Part shown: piece by piece, positions 10,111-18,739 of the stretch
Position numbering within the stretch: position 1 is the first letter of the stretch
Layout: every line of letters starts with the position of its first letter
Assembly (NCBI RefSeq): GCF_004352825.1
Contig: NZ_SJRW01000002.1
Location: 620,001-684,000 of the forward strand
DNA: 64,000 nt
Reading direction: 5' to 3'
Origin: Luteimonas arsenica
Lineage (GTDB): Bacteria > Pseudomonadota > Gammaproteobacteria > Xanthomonadales > Xanthomonadaceae
The notes under the pieces: model-generated
What the model was told of the DNA's origin: nothing
Databases searched by the model: none
The model's input: the letters and a program-made list of their open reading frames with translations, nothing else
Translations under genes and position numbers: made by a program

Positions 10111-11835
10111 TCAGTCGGTAGTCACACGGCTGATCTCGGCCAGACTGGTCACCCCGGCCTTGACCTTCAGCAGGGCCGACTGCCGCAGGTCGCGCACGCC
10201 GGATTTCTGCGCGGCCTCGGCGATCTGCAGGGCGTTGCCGCCCTCCAGCACGATGCTGGCGATCTCGTCCGTCATCGGCATGACCTGATAGATGCCGGTG
10301 CGGCCCTTGTAGCCGTTGGTGCAGTCGTCGCAGCCGACGGCCTCGTACACCGTGAAGCCTTCCCGGATCTCGTCGGAGGTGAAGCCCTCGGCCAGCAGGG
10401 CGTTGTCCGGCAGGTCGGCCTTGCGCTTGCAGCGCTCGCACAGCCGCCGTGCCAGGCGCTGGGCGATCACCAGGGTCACGGAGCTGGTGATGTTGTAGGG
10501 CGCGATGCCCATGTTCATCAGGCGGGCGATGGTCTGCGGGGCGTCGTTGGTGTGCAGGGTGGACAGCACCATGTGGCCGGTCTGCGCCGCCTTGATCGCG
10601 ATTTCCGCGGTTTCCAGGTCGCGGATCTCGCCGACCATGATGATGTCCGGGTCCTGGCGCAGGAAGCTGCGCAGGGCGGCGGCGAAGGTCATGCCGCGGC
10701 GCTCGTTCTGCTGCACCTGGTTTACGCCGGGCAGGCGGATTTCCACCGGGTCTTCCACCGTGGAGATGTTGCGGACCTCGTCGTTCAGGATGCCCAGCGC
10801 GGTGTACAGGCTGACCGTCTTGCCGGAGCCGGTGGGGCCGGTGACCAGCACCATGCCGTAAGGCTTGTGGATGGCTTCTTCGAACAGCTGCTGCTGGTCC
10901 GGTTCGTAGCCCAGCTTGTCGATGCCGAGCTTGGCGGCACCGGCATCCAGGATACGCAGCACCACCTTCTCGCCGAACAGGGTCGGCAGGGTGCTGACGC
11001 GGAAGTCGATCTGCTTGGTCTTGCTGAGGTTGAGCTTGATGCGGCCGTCCTGCGGCACCCGCTTCTCGGCGATGTCCAGCTGGGCCATGACCTTCAGGCG
11101 CGCGGTGACGCGGGAGTTGAGCTTGACCGGCATTTTGGCGGTCTGCTTGAGGATGCCGTCGATGCGCAGGCGCACGCGGTAGTCGTCCTCGTAGGGTTCG
11201 AAATGGATGTCCGAGGCACCGCGCTTGATCGCGTCGATCAGCACCTTGTTGACGAACTTGACCACCGGTGTGTCGTCGGCCTTGCCCTCTACGCCGTCAT
11301 TGCGGTCATCGTCGGTACCTGCCTCGACATCCAGGTTCTCCAGGCCCTCGGCGTCGTCCAGCGCGTCGTTGAAGCTGTCGGCGGCCTGGTTCCAGGCTTC
11401 CAGCGTGCGGCGGATGTCGTCCTCGTCCACCAGGATCGGTTCCACCATCAGGTTGGTGTGGAACTTGATCTCGTCCAGGGCGTGGGTGTCGGTGGGGTCG
11501 GAGGTGCCGACGAACAGCTTGGGGCCGCGCTTGTACAGCGGCAGTACGCGGTGCTTGGCGACCAGCTCCTCACTGACCAGCTTGAGCGCGCCGAAGCTGG
11601 CGTCCATGGTGCCGGGATTGAACACCGGCATGCCGAATTCCATGGAGTTGGCGGCTGCCAGCTGGGCAGCGGTGACCAGCTTGTGCTCGCGCAGGTAGAG
11701 CGCGATGGGTTTGCGCTCGACGGTTGCCCTGTCCAGCGCCTCGCGTGCGTTCGCCTCGTCCAGAGCACCGTCCATGACCAGGCGGCGCGCGATGCCCGTT
11801 ATTCCGACGAGGTTGGGAGTGCTCGCAAGGTTCAT
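10111..11835 (-). CDS. pilB: Type IV pilus assembly ATPase PilB
   Basis: PilB is the hexameric cytoplasmic ATPase that powers pilus extension. From the ATG at 11835 the product is 574 residues: an N-terminal MshEN/T2SSE-N domain, then the secretion ATPase domain with Walker A GPTGSGKT at 333-340, Asp and His boxes (GEIRDLETAEIA, STLHTND), and a zinc-binding CERC...CDDC pair near the C-terminus. An upstream in-frame ATG at 11883 would add 16 residues that do not look like the family; NLVGITGIARRL right after the chosen start matches known PilB proteins. Confidence 0.95.
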   Translation of the reverse strand: MNLASTPNLVGITGIARRLVMDGALDEANAREALDRATVERKPIALYLREHKLVTAAQLAAANSMEFGMPVFNPGTMDASFGALKLVSEELVAKHRVLPLYKRGPKLFVGTSDPTDTHALDEIKFHTNLMVEPILVDEDDIRRTLEAWNQAADSFNDALDDAEGLENLDVEAGTDDDRNDGVEGKADDTPVVKFVNKVLIDAIKRGASDIHFEPYEDDYRVRLRIDGILKQTAKMPVKLNSRVTARLKVMAQLDIAEKRVPQDGRIKLNLSKTKQIDFRVSTLPTLFGEKVVLRILDAGAAKLGIDKLGYEPDQQQLFEEAIHKPYGMVLVTGPTGSGKTVSLYTALGILNDEVRNISTVEDPVEIRLPGVNQVQQNERRGMTFAAALRSFLRQDPDIIMVGEIRDLETAEIAIKAAQTGHMVLSTLHTNDAPQTIARLMNMGIAPYNITSSVTLVIAQRLARRLCERCKRKADLPDNALLAEGFTSDEIREGFTVYEAVGCDDCTNGYKGRTGIYQVMPMTDEIASIVLEGGNALQIAEAAQKSGVRDLRQSALLKVKAGVTSLAEISRVTTD

Positions 11836-11970
11836 TTTGAAGGTCGTCCTGAGTCGATCTGGAAACTTTAACGTACCTGCCATGGGCCCGACGTGCGTTC
11901 CGTCTCAGGGCTCCGGCGGCTGACCAGTTGGCCCGGTCACGAGTCTGTCTCGCCGATGGCGTGGGAAAAG

Positions 11971-13695
11971 CTAGCGGAATGCCGTCATCAACGGAACATA
12001 AAGGGGATCTCTCGGTGGTGAGTGTTGGGGCGGCGCCCTTGCGCCTGCCCATACAAGGCGCGCAGGAGTTGCGTCGTCCTCTTGTTCGGGCGGTACGACT
12101 TCGATGGTTGTCGAAATCGCAAGGAAGGTTTGGTTAGGCACAACGCTTATCCCATTCATGAGTACCGGGTGGGAGGACTCCAATCTGTACTCCCCAGGGA
12201 AGGGGATTGAAACCTGCCCGGGCGACGATGGAAGATTGGCGCCTGCAACATAGATTGGGCCCCAGTAGCGGACATAAGAGGACAAAATCATCTTCTGGTC
12301 CTCAGGCAGCAGTCTGTCCAGGAACCTCAAGTCGGAGTCGATAGGGAATCGATTGGCCAACAGGAGCGGAACTCCGCGGTTGATGGCCTGTGGCATGAAG
12401 GGGATTCCTGCCCTGTGATAGTTCTCGACTCCCCAGGAACTCATGAAGGGGTTCATCTTGGGGAACGAGGAAACCATTCCGCTATGGTCCACATACCCGA
12501 CAGGTTCGGGGAATATTTCGTGCACTGCTTCAAGGATATCTCGCTGACCATCGAGGGTTTTGGGGGATAGCTTCTTGATGTGAGAAAGCCCATTGAGCGT
12601 AAAGAAGGCAAAGGCAACCAGTGTCATGGCTCTGGGCAATCTGTTTGAAGTTTTTCCGAATTGCTCCGTCAGGCTATGCACTGCGTAAGCGACGAGGATG
12701 CTGGCCGTCGACAGCATCACCACGTAGTAGTACGGAAATGCATTCCTGTACAGGAGAACTGGGAACAGGGCGAGCCCCATGCATGCAACAAGCCCTTGTC
12801 GCTTTGCCAGGGCGAATACAAGGCCGACTGCAAACAGCAGCCAGTAGAACGTGTCCGCCTGGATTATCGGGAGAATGAATTCTGATCGAGGGGATAGGGT
12901 GGGCTCGACCAGAGTCTTGTCTACTGCTTGCACTATTTGTTGATACAGGGACAGGTGCTCGCCCATGTTGGGTGCGCGCGGAAGATCGAGGCTGTGCAAG
13001 GCGATGATGGTCAGGAACGTGGCCAAGCTGATAAAGGCCAGCGCGGATACGGCGAAGGTTGCCTTGGTCACGGGGCCGCTCACAGTCTTGACCCCGTTCT
13101 TGTTGCCTAAAAGCAGCGCGGCGACCAGAATTGGTACTACAAAGGCTGACTTGACACTGATTGCGCCGGCCAGGCCGAGTGCAAGTCCTGAAACGATCAG
13201 GCTCGACCGTCGTCTGGATTCGCCTATCAGCATGAGGATGCTCAGGCTTATCAGCGGAAGGATTATGGAATCCGTCCGAAATGACGCCCCGTGATGAGCA
13301 ACGGGAAGCATGGACAAATGCGCGACTGGCGCTATGGTCGCGATATGGCGTTGCATCCAATTGCAGGCAATCTTCCATACAAGGAAGCAATTGGTCGCAA
13401 GTAGCGCGAGCAAGGCCAGTCGCGCAAGAACAATTTGGTTGACCTCGGTTTGCGCTGCATCCAGAAGCCATCCAAAGAACTGGACATGGATTGTCTGGAA
13501 TGTTGTCGCCAGCTCCCCTCTGTAGTGGGCATGTACTTTCGATAGAAAGTAGAACTCATCCCAGTTGATGTTCAACCTGAGGTTCAGCCAAGCCTTGGCC
13601 AACAGCAGCAGAGCTGCCGAAGCCGTACCGATTGCGAGCAGGATCGATGTGCGTCGTTCTTTCGGGGAAATGAACGGCTGCGTTCGATGTGTCAA
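11971..13695 (-). CDS. Multi-span membrane protein, probable GT-C glycosyltransferase
   Basis: The 574-residue protein has roughly ten hydrophobic helices and a C-terminal soluble part of about 150 residues. An acidic pair, D46-E47 in NWDEFYF, lies in the first extracytoplasmic loop, as in GT-C enzymes (ArnT, PMT, pilin O-glycosyltransferases) that use lipid-linked sugars. It starts 26 bases after the pilin gene at 13722 and is on the same strand, so co-expression is expected. The DNA is visibly less GC-rich than its neighbours, suggesting a variable or acquired segment. A pilin-glycosylation role is inferred from context; it could also modify another surface polymer. Confidence 0.6.
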   Translation of the reverse strand: MTHRTQPFISPKERRTSILLAIGTASAALLLLAKAWLNLRLNINWDEFYFLSKVHAHYRGELATTFQTIHVQFFGWLLDAAQTEVNQIVLARLALLALLATNCFLVWKIACNWMQRHIATIAPVAHLSMLPVAHHGASFRTDSIILPLISLSILMLIGESRRRSSLIVSGLALGLAGAISVKSAFVVPILVAALLLGNKNGVKTVSGPVTKATFAVSALAFISLATFLTIIALHSLDLPRAPNMGEHLSLYQQIVQAVDKTLVEPTLSPRSEFILPIIQADTFYWLLFAVGLVFALAKRQGLVACMGLALFPVLLYRNAFPYYYVVMLSTASILVAYAVHSLTEQFGKTSNRLPRAMTLVAFAFFTLNGLSHIKKLSPKTLDGQRDILEAVHEIFPEPVGYVDHSGMVSSFPKMNPFMSSWGVENYHRAGIPFMPQAINRGVPLLLANRFPIDSDLRFLDRLLPEDQKMILSSYVRYWGPIYVAGANLPSSPGQVSIPFPGEYRLESSHPVLMNGISVVPNQTFLAISTTIEVVPPEQEDDATPARLVWAGARAPPQHSPPRDPLYVPLMTAFR

Positions 13696-13721
13696 GGTTG
13701 CAACTCACTTCATGCGAGATG

Positions 13722-14069
13722 TCAGCTTCCAGAATCCTGCAGTCTGCAGTTTCCAGATGACATGCTGCAGCGGATCGCCTGCGATCCCGGGGATCTCGGC
13801 GATGCGGTGATCGCTATCCCTTCGCCGATTTCGGTGGCGTCTTCTGCTGTTGCGCACGCACTTTCCGGAGCCTCATCAGGTTCGCCGCCGTTGTGGATGG
13901 TGGCCAAAGCGAAGTTGGTGTACGTCTTCATCTCTGCCAGGCAGGCGTTCTCTGCCGTACGCACACGGTATTCGTTGTAGGCAGGCAATGCGATTGCAGC
14001 GAGCAATCCTATGATTGCGACCACGATCATCAACTCAATAAGCGTGAATCCCCCGATGCCCCGCTTCAT
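13722..14069 (-). CDS. Type IV prepilin (first of two)
   Basis: The start at 14069, after an AGGGGAT ribosome site, gives MKRGIGG followed by the processed sequence [18 protein letters not shown]; PilD cleaves after the second glycine and E5 of the mature protein is present. The 115-residue product has the type IVa pilin N-terminal helix ending in [11 protein letters not shown]. Two cysteines near the C-terminus (C-x6-C) could form the D-loop disulfide. It differs strongly from the second pilin after the helix. A sigma-54 promoter match lies about 40 bases upstream. Confidence 0.93.
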   Translation of the reverse strand: MKRGIGGFTLIELMIVVAIIGLLAAIALPAYNEYRVRTAENACLAEMKTYTNFALATIHNGGEPDEAPESACATAEDATEIGEGIAITASPRSPGSQAIRCSMSSGNCRLQDSGS

Positions 14070-14107
14070 TCTGATCCCCTGATTGTTCAAGCTGTGAAAT
14101 TGATGTA

Positions 14108-14123
14108 AGCAAATTTTGTGCCA
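14108..14123 (-). promoter_or_regulatory. Sigma-54 promoter of the first pilin gene
   Basis: On the minus strand the 16 bases read TGGCACAAAATTTGCT, matching the -24/-12 consensus TGGCAC-N5-TTGCW without a mismatch in the core. Transcription would begin near 14097, leaving a leader of about 28 bases before the ATG at 14069. PilR, encoded at 18740, is the expected activator. Confidence 0.8.
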
Positions 14124-14260
14124 TATTCCGGGCTCAGGTGGAACGATTACGGATCTTCAATATCGTCTAGGCGACACACATTTGCTGACAAGCCCGCCTT
14201 CCGAAACTTCGCGACACCAGATAGAAATAATCCGTGCTGTGGCTCGGTTTGAGGTCGCTC

Positions 14261-16309
14261 TCAGTGTTGGGTTAGATGCTCAGTCGATTCATGGCCGCAC
14301 CAACGCTGATGAAACGCAGTATCTGTAGCGAAGTGCTTGCAGAGATCTCTGCGGTACTCTTCGATTACGGGGTGCTCAATAGGGTCATTGACGCAGGTCC
14401 GTGTTCGCGTTTCATAGTCTGCCAACAGCCAGCATCCGCGATCTGTCGCAATCGGCATGGAGGCAACGCCGTATCGGCCATTGATCACGCCCCGTTGTTT
14501 GCTCTCAAGTAGCGCGGGCAACTCAGCAGGAATCAGTTCGATCTTGAGGTCCCCGGTTACCCGATATAGGTGTGCGAACTCATTGACGACTTCGCCGGTA
14601 TCCACATCGAGCGTCTCCAGTGAGTCGCCGAAAAGCCCCGATTCTATGAAGATTGGTCGGTGCTCAGGTGCCAAGACTTGCCCATCGCTGTCCAGCGTCG
14701 CTATGCCGTCGAACGCCACGTCTGGTGTGATGCCCAGCACTGAGAGCAGCGTCGGGGTTACATCAACCAAACTGGCGGGCGCTTTCGTCCGGGTCGGCTG
14801 CCACACGGGTTTGCCATCAATGAAACGCTGGAATCCGAGAACGACTTGGTTCTCAGTATCTTCAAGTGCAGTCATTCCGTGGCCAAAGTTGGCTGGGATG
14901 ATGATTGATGAGCCGGAGCTGTCATTCCGGTTCCATTGGTCCTTATCCATGCCCAAGCCTTCCCCGTGGTCTGAGAGAAGGACAACGATGCTGTTATCGA
15001 GGCGGCCGGCAGCCTTGAGCTGGCGCAGCGTCAGTTCGATTTGTGCGTCTGCGACCTGTAGCGCCTTCCGGTATAGCGCGGGAGAGTCATGGAACAGCGG
15101 CGGTGGCGGAGTGGCGTCAAGGACGCCATTGGAGAAAGGCACGTGAGCGATACAGAAATGCGCAACAAGGAGGAGAGGCTTGTCACTCGGAGCCCGGGCA
15201 ATGACGCGTCCGATCTTTCGATTCTGCAGGCTCGGACGATAGTTGTGATAGAGGGCGCGGTTGCCGATCACGTGCGGCAACAGGTATTCCGATCCCGGGA
15301 CCAATTGCAGGAGATTGGTGCCGAAGGTGTCAAGCAGGCTGCCTGCGACCAGTTCCATTGCGCCCGGCGGGGGCATGATGAGGTGGTCGAAGCCGAACGA
15401 GGCGTCCAGGTTGGCGAAACGAACTTCGTCCAAGGCAAACGCGGTCGTGTATCCGGCGTCGCGGAGGAAATGGGGCAGCGACGGTTCGGGATTGAGCATG
15501 CCGCGCGGCCAAAGATTCTCGCGCACGCCGTGTTGGGTGGGATAAAGGCCGCTGAGAATGCTCATGTAGGCCACAAAAGTGCGACCCATTGGCGTGAATG
15601 CCTGGTCGAAGTTGACGCTTTGCGACAGAAAGCCGTCGATGGTTGGTGCAGTTCCTGATATGCCGCCGTTCGACGGGAGATGATCATAACGCAGCGAATC
15701 TACACCGAGCACGATGACATCAGGCGCTCGTTCTGGTGAGGGCGCAGGCGACTGGGAGAGTAATGAGTGTCCAGGTAGCACGAGGCCAATGAGGAGTATG
15801 GCCGTGCCCGCAAGCATGCGGCGGCTGGCAGCCGTACCAAGCCACATGAGTAGCAATGCGCCGAACAGGGTGCTGGTCAGGATTACGGGAGCCAGCGCCT
15901 GGATTGACTCGGGCAGCGTGCCGTGGCTTAGCACAAGCTTGCGCGGGAATAGATATCTTTCCCACGCGATCATGGTGCCCAGTGTCAATAGAGCTATAAG
16001 CACCCCGAAGCCGCGCTGGGATGCATGTTGGCGAATGCGCGAGGGGCTTCGTTCACGCAGGTCTGTGGATATCTTGCCCGCAAGGGCGAACGGAAGCGCG
16101 TGGACGGCAATACCCAGCGCAACGTAAAACGCCATCCAGCTCAGCGAGGAAGGCGTGGCAAGCAGTTCTTCTGTTGCTTGCCGAGCGAATGTGGAGGTTT
16201 TCGCAGAAAGCGAAGCCAGATGCGACCAGCCAAGAATCACAAGCTGGAGCGCGAAAAGCGCCGCGCCGAATGCAATCGGGACGAGTAGTATGCGAATCGG
16301 CCGATTCAT
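14261..16309 (-). CDS. Membrane-anchored alkaline-phosphatase/sulfatase-fold enzyme
   Basis: From the ATG at 16309 (preceded by GGAAG) the product is 682 residues. About five membrane helices (near 5-27, 58-80, 103-118, 138-160, 165-182) precede a periplasmic sulfatase-like domain. Metal-site residues are visible: D204 in GVDSLRYDH and D447-H448 in SDHGEGLG. At the nucleophile position the motif is T-P-M-G-R-T rather than C/S-x-P-x-R, so a formylglycine sulfatase is unlikely; a Thr nucleophile is seen in phosphoethanolamine, phosphocholine and phosphoglycerol transferases. Lying between two pilin genes, it may add a phospho-group to pilin or to a glycan. That role is inferred. Confidence 0.65.
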   Translation of the reverse strand: MNRPIRILLVPIAFGAALFALQLVILGWSHLASLSAKTSTFARQATEELLATPSSLSWMAFYVALGIAVHALPFALAGKISTDLRERSPSRIRQHASQRGFGVLIALLTLGTMIAWERYLFPRKLVLSHGTLPESIQALAPVILTSTLFGALLLMWLGTAASRRMLAGTAILLIGLVLPGHSLLSQSPAPSPERAPDVIVLGVDSLRYDHLPSNGGISGTAPTIDGFLSQSVNFDQAFTPMGRTFVAYMSILSGLYPTQHGVRENLWPRGMLNPEPSLPHFLRDAGYTTAFALDEVRFANLDASFGFDHLIMPPPGAMELVAGSLLDTFGTNLLQLVPGSEYLLPHVIGNRALYHNYRPSLQNRKIGRVIARAPSDKPLLLVAHFCIAHVPFSNGVLDATPPPPLFHDSPALYRKALQVADAQIELTLRQLKAAGRLDNSIVVLLSDHGEGLGMDKDQWNRNDSSGSSIIIPANFGHGMTALEDTENQVVLGFQRFIDGKPVWQPTRTKAPASLVDVTPTLLSVLGITPDVAFDGIATLDSDGQVLAPEHRPIFIESGLFGDSLETLDVDTGEVVNEFAHLYRVTGDLKIELIPAELPALLESKQRGVINGRYGVASMPIATDRGCWLLADYETRTRTCVNDPIEHPVIEEYRRDLCKHFATDTAFHQRWCGHESTEHLTQH

Positions 16310-16326
16310 CAGAACTTCCAGAAAAG

Positions 16327-16354
16327 AAGAGCCCCGGCGTTGGCCGAGGCTCTT
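16327..16354 (-). terminator. Rho-independent terminator after the second pilin gene
   Basis: Twelve-base arms at 16327-16338 and 16343-16354 pair around a four-base loop with one G-U pair; on the minus strand a T-rich run (TCTTTTCT) follows. It lies 26 bases after the pilin stop and just before the sulfatase-fold gene, so that gene depends on read-through or its own promoter. Confidence 0.8.
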
Positions 16355-16380
16355 CAAACGTTCAGCTTAGCTTGAGCGTA

Positions 16381-16746
16381 TCAGGAGCCGCTCAGCGAGC
16401 AGGTAGCGGTTGCGGCGTTGCAGCTCGGGCTGCGCTGGCCGGCGGGGCTGGTGGTGGGGGTAAATTCGACGTTGGTGCCGGAAGCCACGTCGTCTTCGTC
16501 GATCGTATCCTGGCTGGCGCTGCCACAGGCTTCCGCCGCATAGACCGGAACGTCGGAGCCGGTGAAGCCCGCATGTGCAGCGGCGACGGCGGAGTTCACC
16601 CACGCCTTGGCCTCGCCCAGACAGGCGTTCTCGGCCGAACGCACGCGGTACTCGTTGTAAGCCGGCAGCGCGATGGCGGCCAGGATGGCGATGATCGCGA
16701 CAACGATCATCAGTTCGATCAGGGTAAAACCGGACTGCTTCTTCAT
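16381..16746 (-). CDS. pilA: Type IV prepilin (second, probable major pilin)
   Basis: The 121-residue product starts MKKQSG, then [18 protein letters not shown], a class IVa prepilin with PilD cleavage after the glycine. The C-terminal part has four cysteines, the last two in [11 protein letters not shown] forming a likely D-loop. A good ribosome site (AGGGGAG) and a sigma-54 promoter precede it, and a strong terminator follows; this isolated, strongly driven unit suggests the main pilin. The gene name is by role and location only. Confidence 0.9.
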   Translation of the reverse strand: MKKQSGFTLIELMIVVAIIAILAAIALPAYNEYRVRSAENACLGEAKAWVNSAVAAAHAGFTGSDVPVYAAEACGSASQDTIDEDDVASGTNVEFTPTTSPAGQRSPSCNAATATCSLSGS

Positions 16747-17090
16747 TGGGTAACTCCCCTAGAGGTTGGTTGGAACTTCACGTGCCGCGTTGCCGGGAAT
16801 CCCGGCCCGTCGGCCAGCCGTGCGACGCCGCACGTGCAGGGAGTGTATGCAGAACGCGTGCCAAGTGTGGCTTGCGGACTGCGGATGAATGGATATGCAA
16901 CCGGATTCACGATCCGGAGTGTCACTGGCGGGAAGTAGCCGACGCGACACGTCACTTTTGGCGGCCCGAAGTGACGTAAACAGACACAAGGCGACGTGAT
17001 TTTGTGATCAGTTTCGCGAAATCCTGAAACCGGCCGTCATGGCTTGCGCGAAACCCGGGAACTCGCCGCGCCCGTCCCGACCCGCCAGCG
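16747..17090. other. Promoter-bearing region upstream of the second pilin
   Basis: The 344 bases between the TfpZ-like gene and the pilin contain the sigma-54 promoter at 16848-16863. Inverted motifs, including two GTCACTT/GTGACG-like stretches at about 16951-16977, lie 100-130 bases further upstream, where a NtrC-type activator such as PilR would bind. No protein gene was recognised. Confidence 0.5.
16848..16863 (-). promoter_or_regulatory. Sigma-54 promoter of the second pilin gene
   Basis: The minus strand reads TGGCACGCGTTCTGCA, matching TGGCACG-N4-TTGCA with one mismatch at the first T of the -12 element; GG and GC have the required spacing. The start point would be near 16837, about 90 bases before the ATG at 16746. 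Confidence 0.78.
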
Positions 17091-17768
17091 TCACTTGTCG
17101 ACCGGCACCGCCTGCAGCGGCCGGCCGTCGCGGGCGTCCAGCCGGATGCCGGCGCGGCCGGCCTGGGAAATGAGCGGGACCATGCGCGCATCCGCGCCGC
17201 CGTTGCCGTCGGCGGGCTGGCCGCGCTGGGCCAGCGCCGGGCCGATCTTCGAATAGTCGAAGTAATAGACCGGGCGGCGGGCATGGTCGTCGTTGCCGAA
17301 CAGGGCCGCGCCGCCCGGCGGCAGGGCGCCGACCAGCACGGGGCCGGTCCATGGCAACCGCTGCCGTTCCTCCGGTGCCAGCGCCAGGTCGGCGGGGTCG
17401 ATGTCCAGCGCGCGCACCAGTTCCATGTGGCTGGCCATGCCCACCAGGTACACCGGGCGCAGGCGCGCCAGCATGGCGGTGGCATAGCCCAGGAACAGCA
17501 GCTGCACCAGCACCACCACGGCCAGGTCCATGCGCAGCGTGCGCTTGCTGCTGCGGTACACCAGCCAGGTCAGCGCCGGGCCGACCGCCAGCACGGCGGC
17601 GAAGAGCAGCAGCAGGTGCCGGTCGATGCCCGACAGCGGCCACAGCGCGCCCGGGTACCAGAGGAAGCGCGGCACCGCGAGGATGCCGCCGACCACGGCG
17701 ATGCTGGCGACGAGGTGGGCCAGGGCCGCCTTGCGGCGCGCGGGGTCGGGGGTGCGGGTGGACTGCAT
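17091..17768 (-). CDS. TfpX/TfpZ-like type IV pilin accessory protein
   Basis: The chosen start at 17768 gives 225 residues; the longer frame to 17897 adds a charged stretch of 43 residues unlike the family. Three hydrophobic segments (LAHLVASIAVVGG, LLLLFAAVLAVGPALTWLV, DLAVVVLVQLLFLGYA) with the spacing KRTLRMDL match the TfpX/TfpZ accessory proteins found beside pilin genes in pseudomonads and xanthomonads. These assist assembly of their cognate pilin by an unknown mechanism. The C-terminal half is periplasmic. It precedes the second pilin on the same strand. Confidence 0.75.
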   Translation of the reverse strand: MQSTRTPDPARRKAALAHLVASIAVVGGILAVPRFLWYPGALWPLSGIDRHLLLLFAAVLAVGPALTWLVYRSSKRTLRMDLAVVVLVQLLFLGYATAMLARLRPVYLVGMASHMELVRALDIDPADLALAPEERQRLPWTGPVLVGALPPGGAALFGNDDHARRPVYYFDYSKIGPALAQRGQPADGNGGADARMVPLISQAGRAGIRLDARDGRPLQAVPVDK

Positions 17769-17932
17769 GGTGCCGGCCTGATGGAGGTGGTCGGCAGGAT
17801 AGCGCCTGCGGTCGCAGTGGGACTCAGTCGACGACACGGTATTTCCCGCGTCGCGATGCGAAGTTTCCCGACGGGTGTGCCCCTGCGGCTCTGCCATCCT
17901 GACCGCGATGCTTCATTGGACAAGGAGGTTCA

Positions 17933-18697
17933 ATGCCAGGCCGGGAATCCCACGACGGTGCCTACAAGCTGCTGTTCTCCCACCCATTGATGGTCCATGA
18001 GCTGCTGGAGGGCTTCGTCCACGAGGATTGGGTGCGACGGCTGGATTTCACCACCCTGGAGCGCGTCAATGGTCACTACGTGGATGACCGGCTCCGGCAG
18101 CGCTCCGACGACATTGTCTGGCGGGTGCGCATGGCCGATGGCGGCGGCTGGCTGTACCTCTACCTGCTGCTGGAGTTCCAGAGCCGCAGCGATCGGTGGA
18201 TGGCGCTGCGCCTGATGAATTACGTCGGTCTGCTCTGGCAGGACCTGGACGCATTGCGGAACGAGATCGCGCGGCTGCGCCGGCGCTTGTCGGCGCCCGA
18301 GCACGACAGCCTGCGGCGGGCGTTCACGGTATGGATTCACCGCGTGGCCCTCGGGCGTATGATTCCCGGGCAGGACGTGCCTCGAACCGAGACCCTTGAG
18401 GAGACCGAAACCATGCTGGCAGAGCGCGTGACGGAGTGGACGAAGGAATGGAAGCGGCAGGGGCTGGCGGCGGGTCGGGCCGAGGGCCTTGAGCAGGGTC
18501 GCCAGGAAGGCCTCCTCGAAGGCCTCCTCGAAGGCCGGCGCCAGACCGTGCAGCGCCTGCTCATCCGCCGCTTCGAGCCCCTGCCGGACGAGGCTGTGGC
18601 ACGCCTGGAGGCGGCCGATGCCGGACGGCTGGACGAGTGGACCGAACGGTTGCTGGAAGCGTCCACGCTGGACGACGTATTCCAGGCAGCACCTTAG
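17933..18697 (+). CDS. Rpn/transposase_31-family nuclease with internal deletion
   Basis: The 254-residue product starts HDGAYKLLFSHP and has LLLEFQSRSDRWMALRLMNY, typical of the PD-(D/E)xK Rpn proteins (recombination-promoting nucleases), and a DUF4351-like C-terminus (LLIRRFEPLPDEAVARLEAA). After GLLWQDL the family usually has some 70 residues containing the PVLPIVLYNG segment; these are absent and the sequence jumps to the region before APEHDSLRRAF. The frame stays open, so this is an in-frame deletion and activity is doubtful. A 12-base tandem repeat codes for EGLLEGLLEG. It is the only plus-strand gene inside the pilus cluster, a likely late arrival. Confidence 0.75.
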   Translation: MPGRESHDGAYKLLFSHPLMVHELLEGFVHEDWVRRLDFTTLERVNGHYVDDRLRQRSDDIVWRVRMADGGGWLYLYLLLEFQSRSDRWMALRLMNYVGLLWQDLDALRNEIARLRRRLSAPEHDSLRRAFTVWIHRVALGRMIPGQDVPRTETLEETETMLAERVTEWTKEWKRQGLAAGRAEGLEQGRQEGLLEGLLEGRRQTVQRLLIRRFEPLPDEAVARLEAADAGRLDEWTERLLEASTLDDVFQAAP

Positions 18698-18739
18698 CGC
18701 TGCAGGGGCGGGCGGCCGTACGTTCGACGATCGGCGCCG

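Noticed and set aside
8030-10288. Plus-strand open frame of 752 codons opposite pilD-pilC-pilB
   Set aside because: Antisense to three clearly identified pilus genes; His/Gln-rich shadow sequence.
14261-16309. Annotation as an arylsulfatase
   Set aside because: The position of the formylglycine-forming Cys/Ser is Thr and the protein has a five-helix membrane anchor, fitting a phospho-transferase better.
18500-18545. Short tandem repeat as a candidate CRISPR or regulatory array
   Set aside because: It is a 12-base in-frame repeat inside the Rpn-family gene coding for EGLLEGLLEG, with no spacers.
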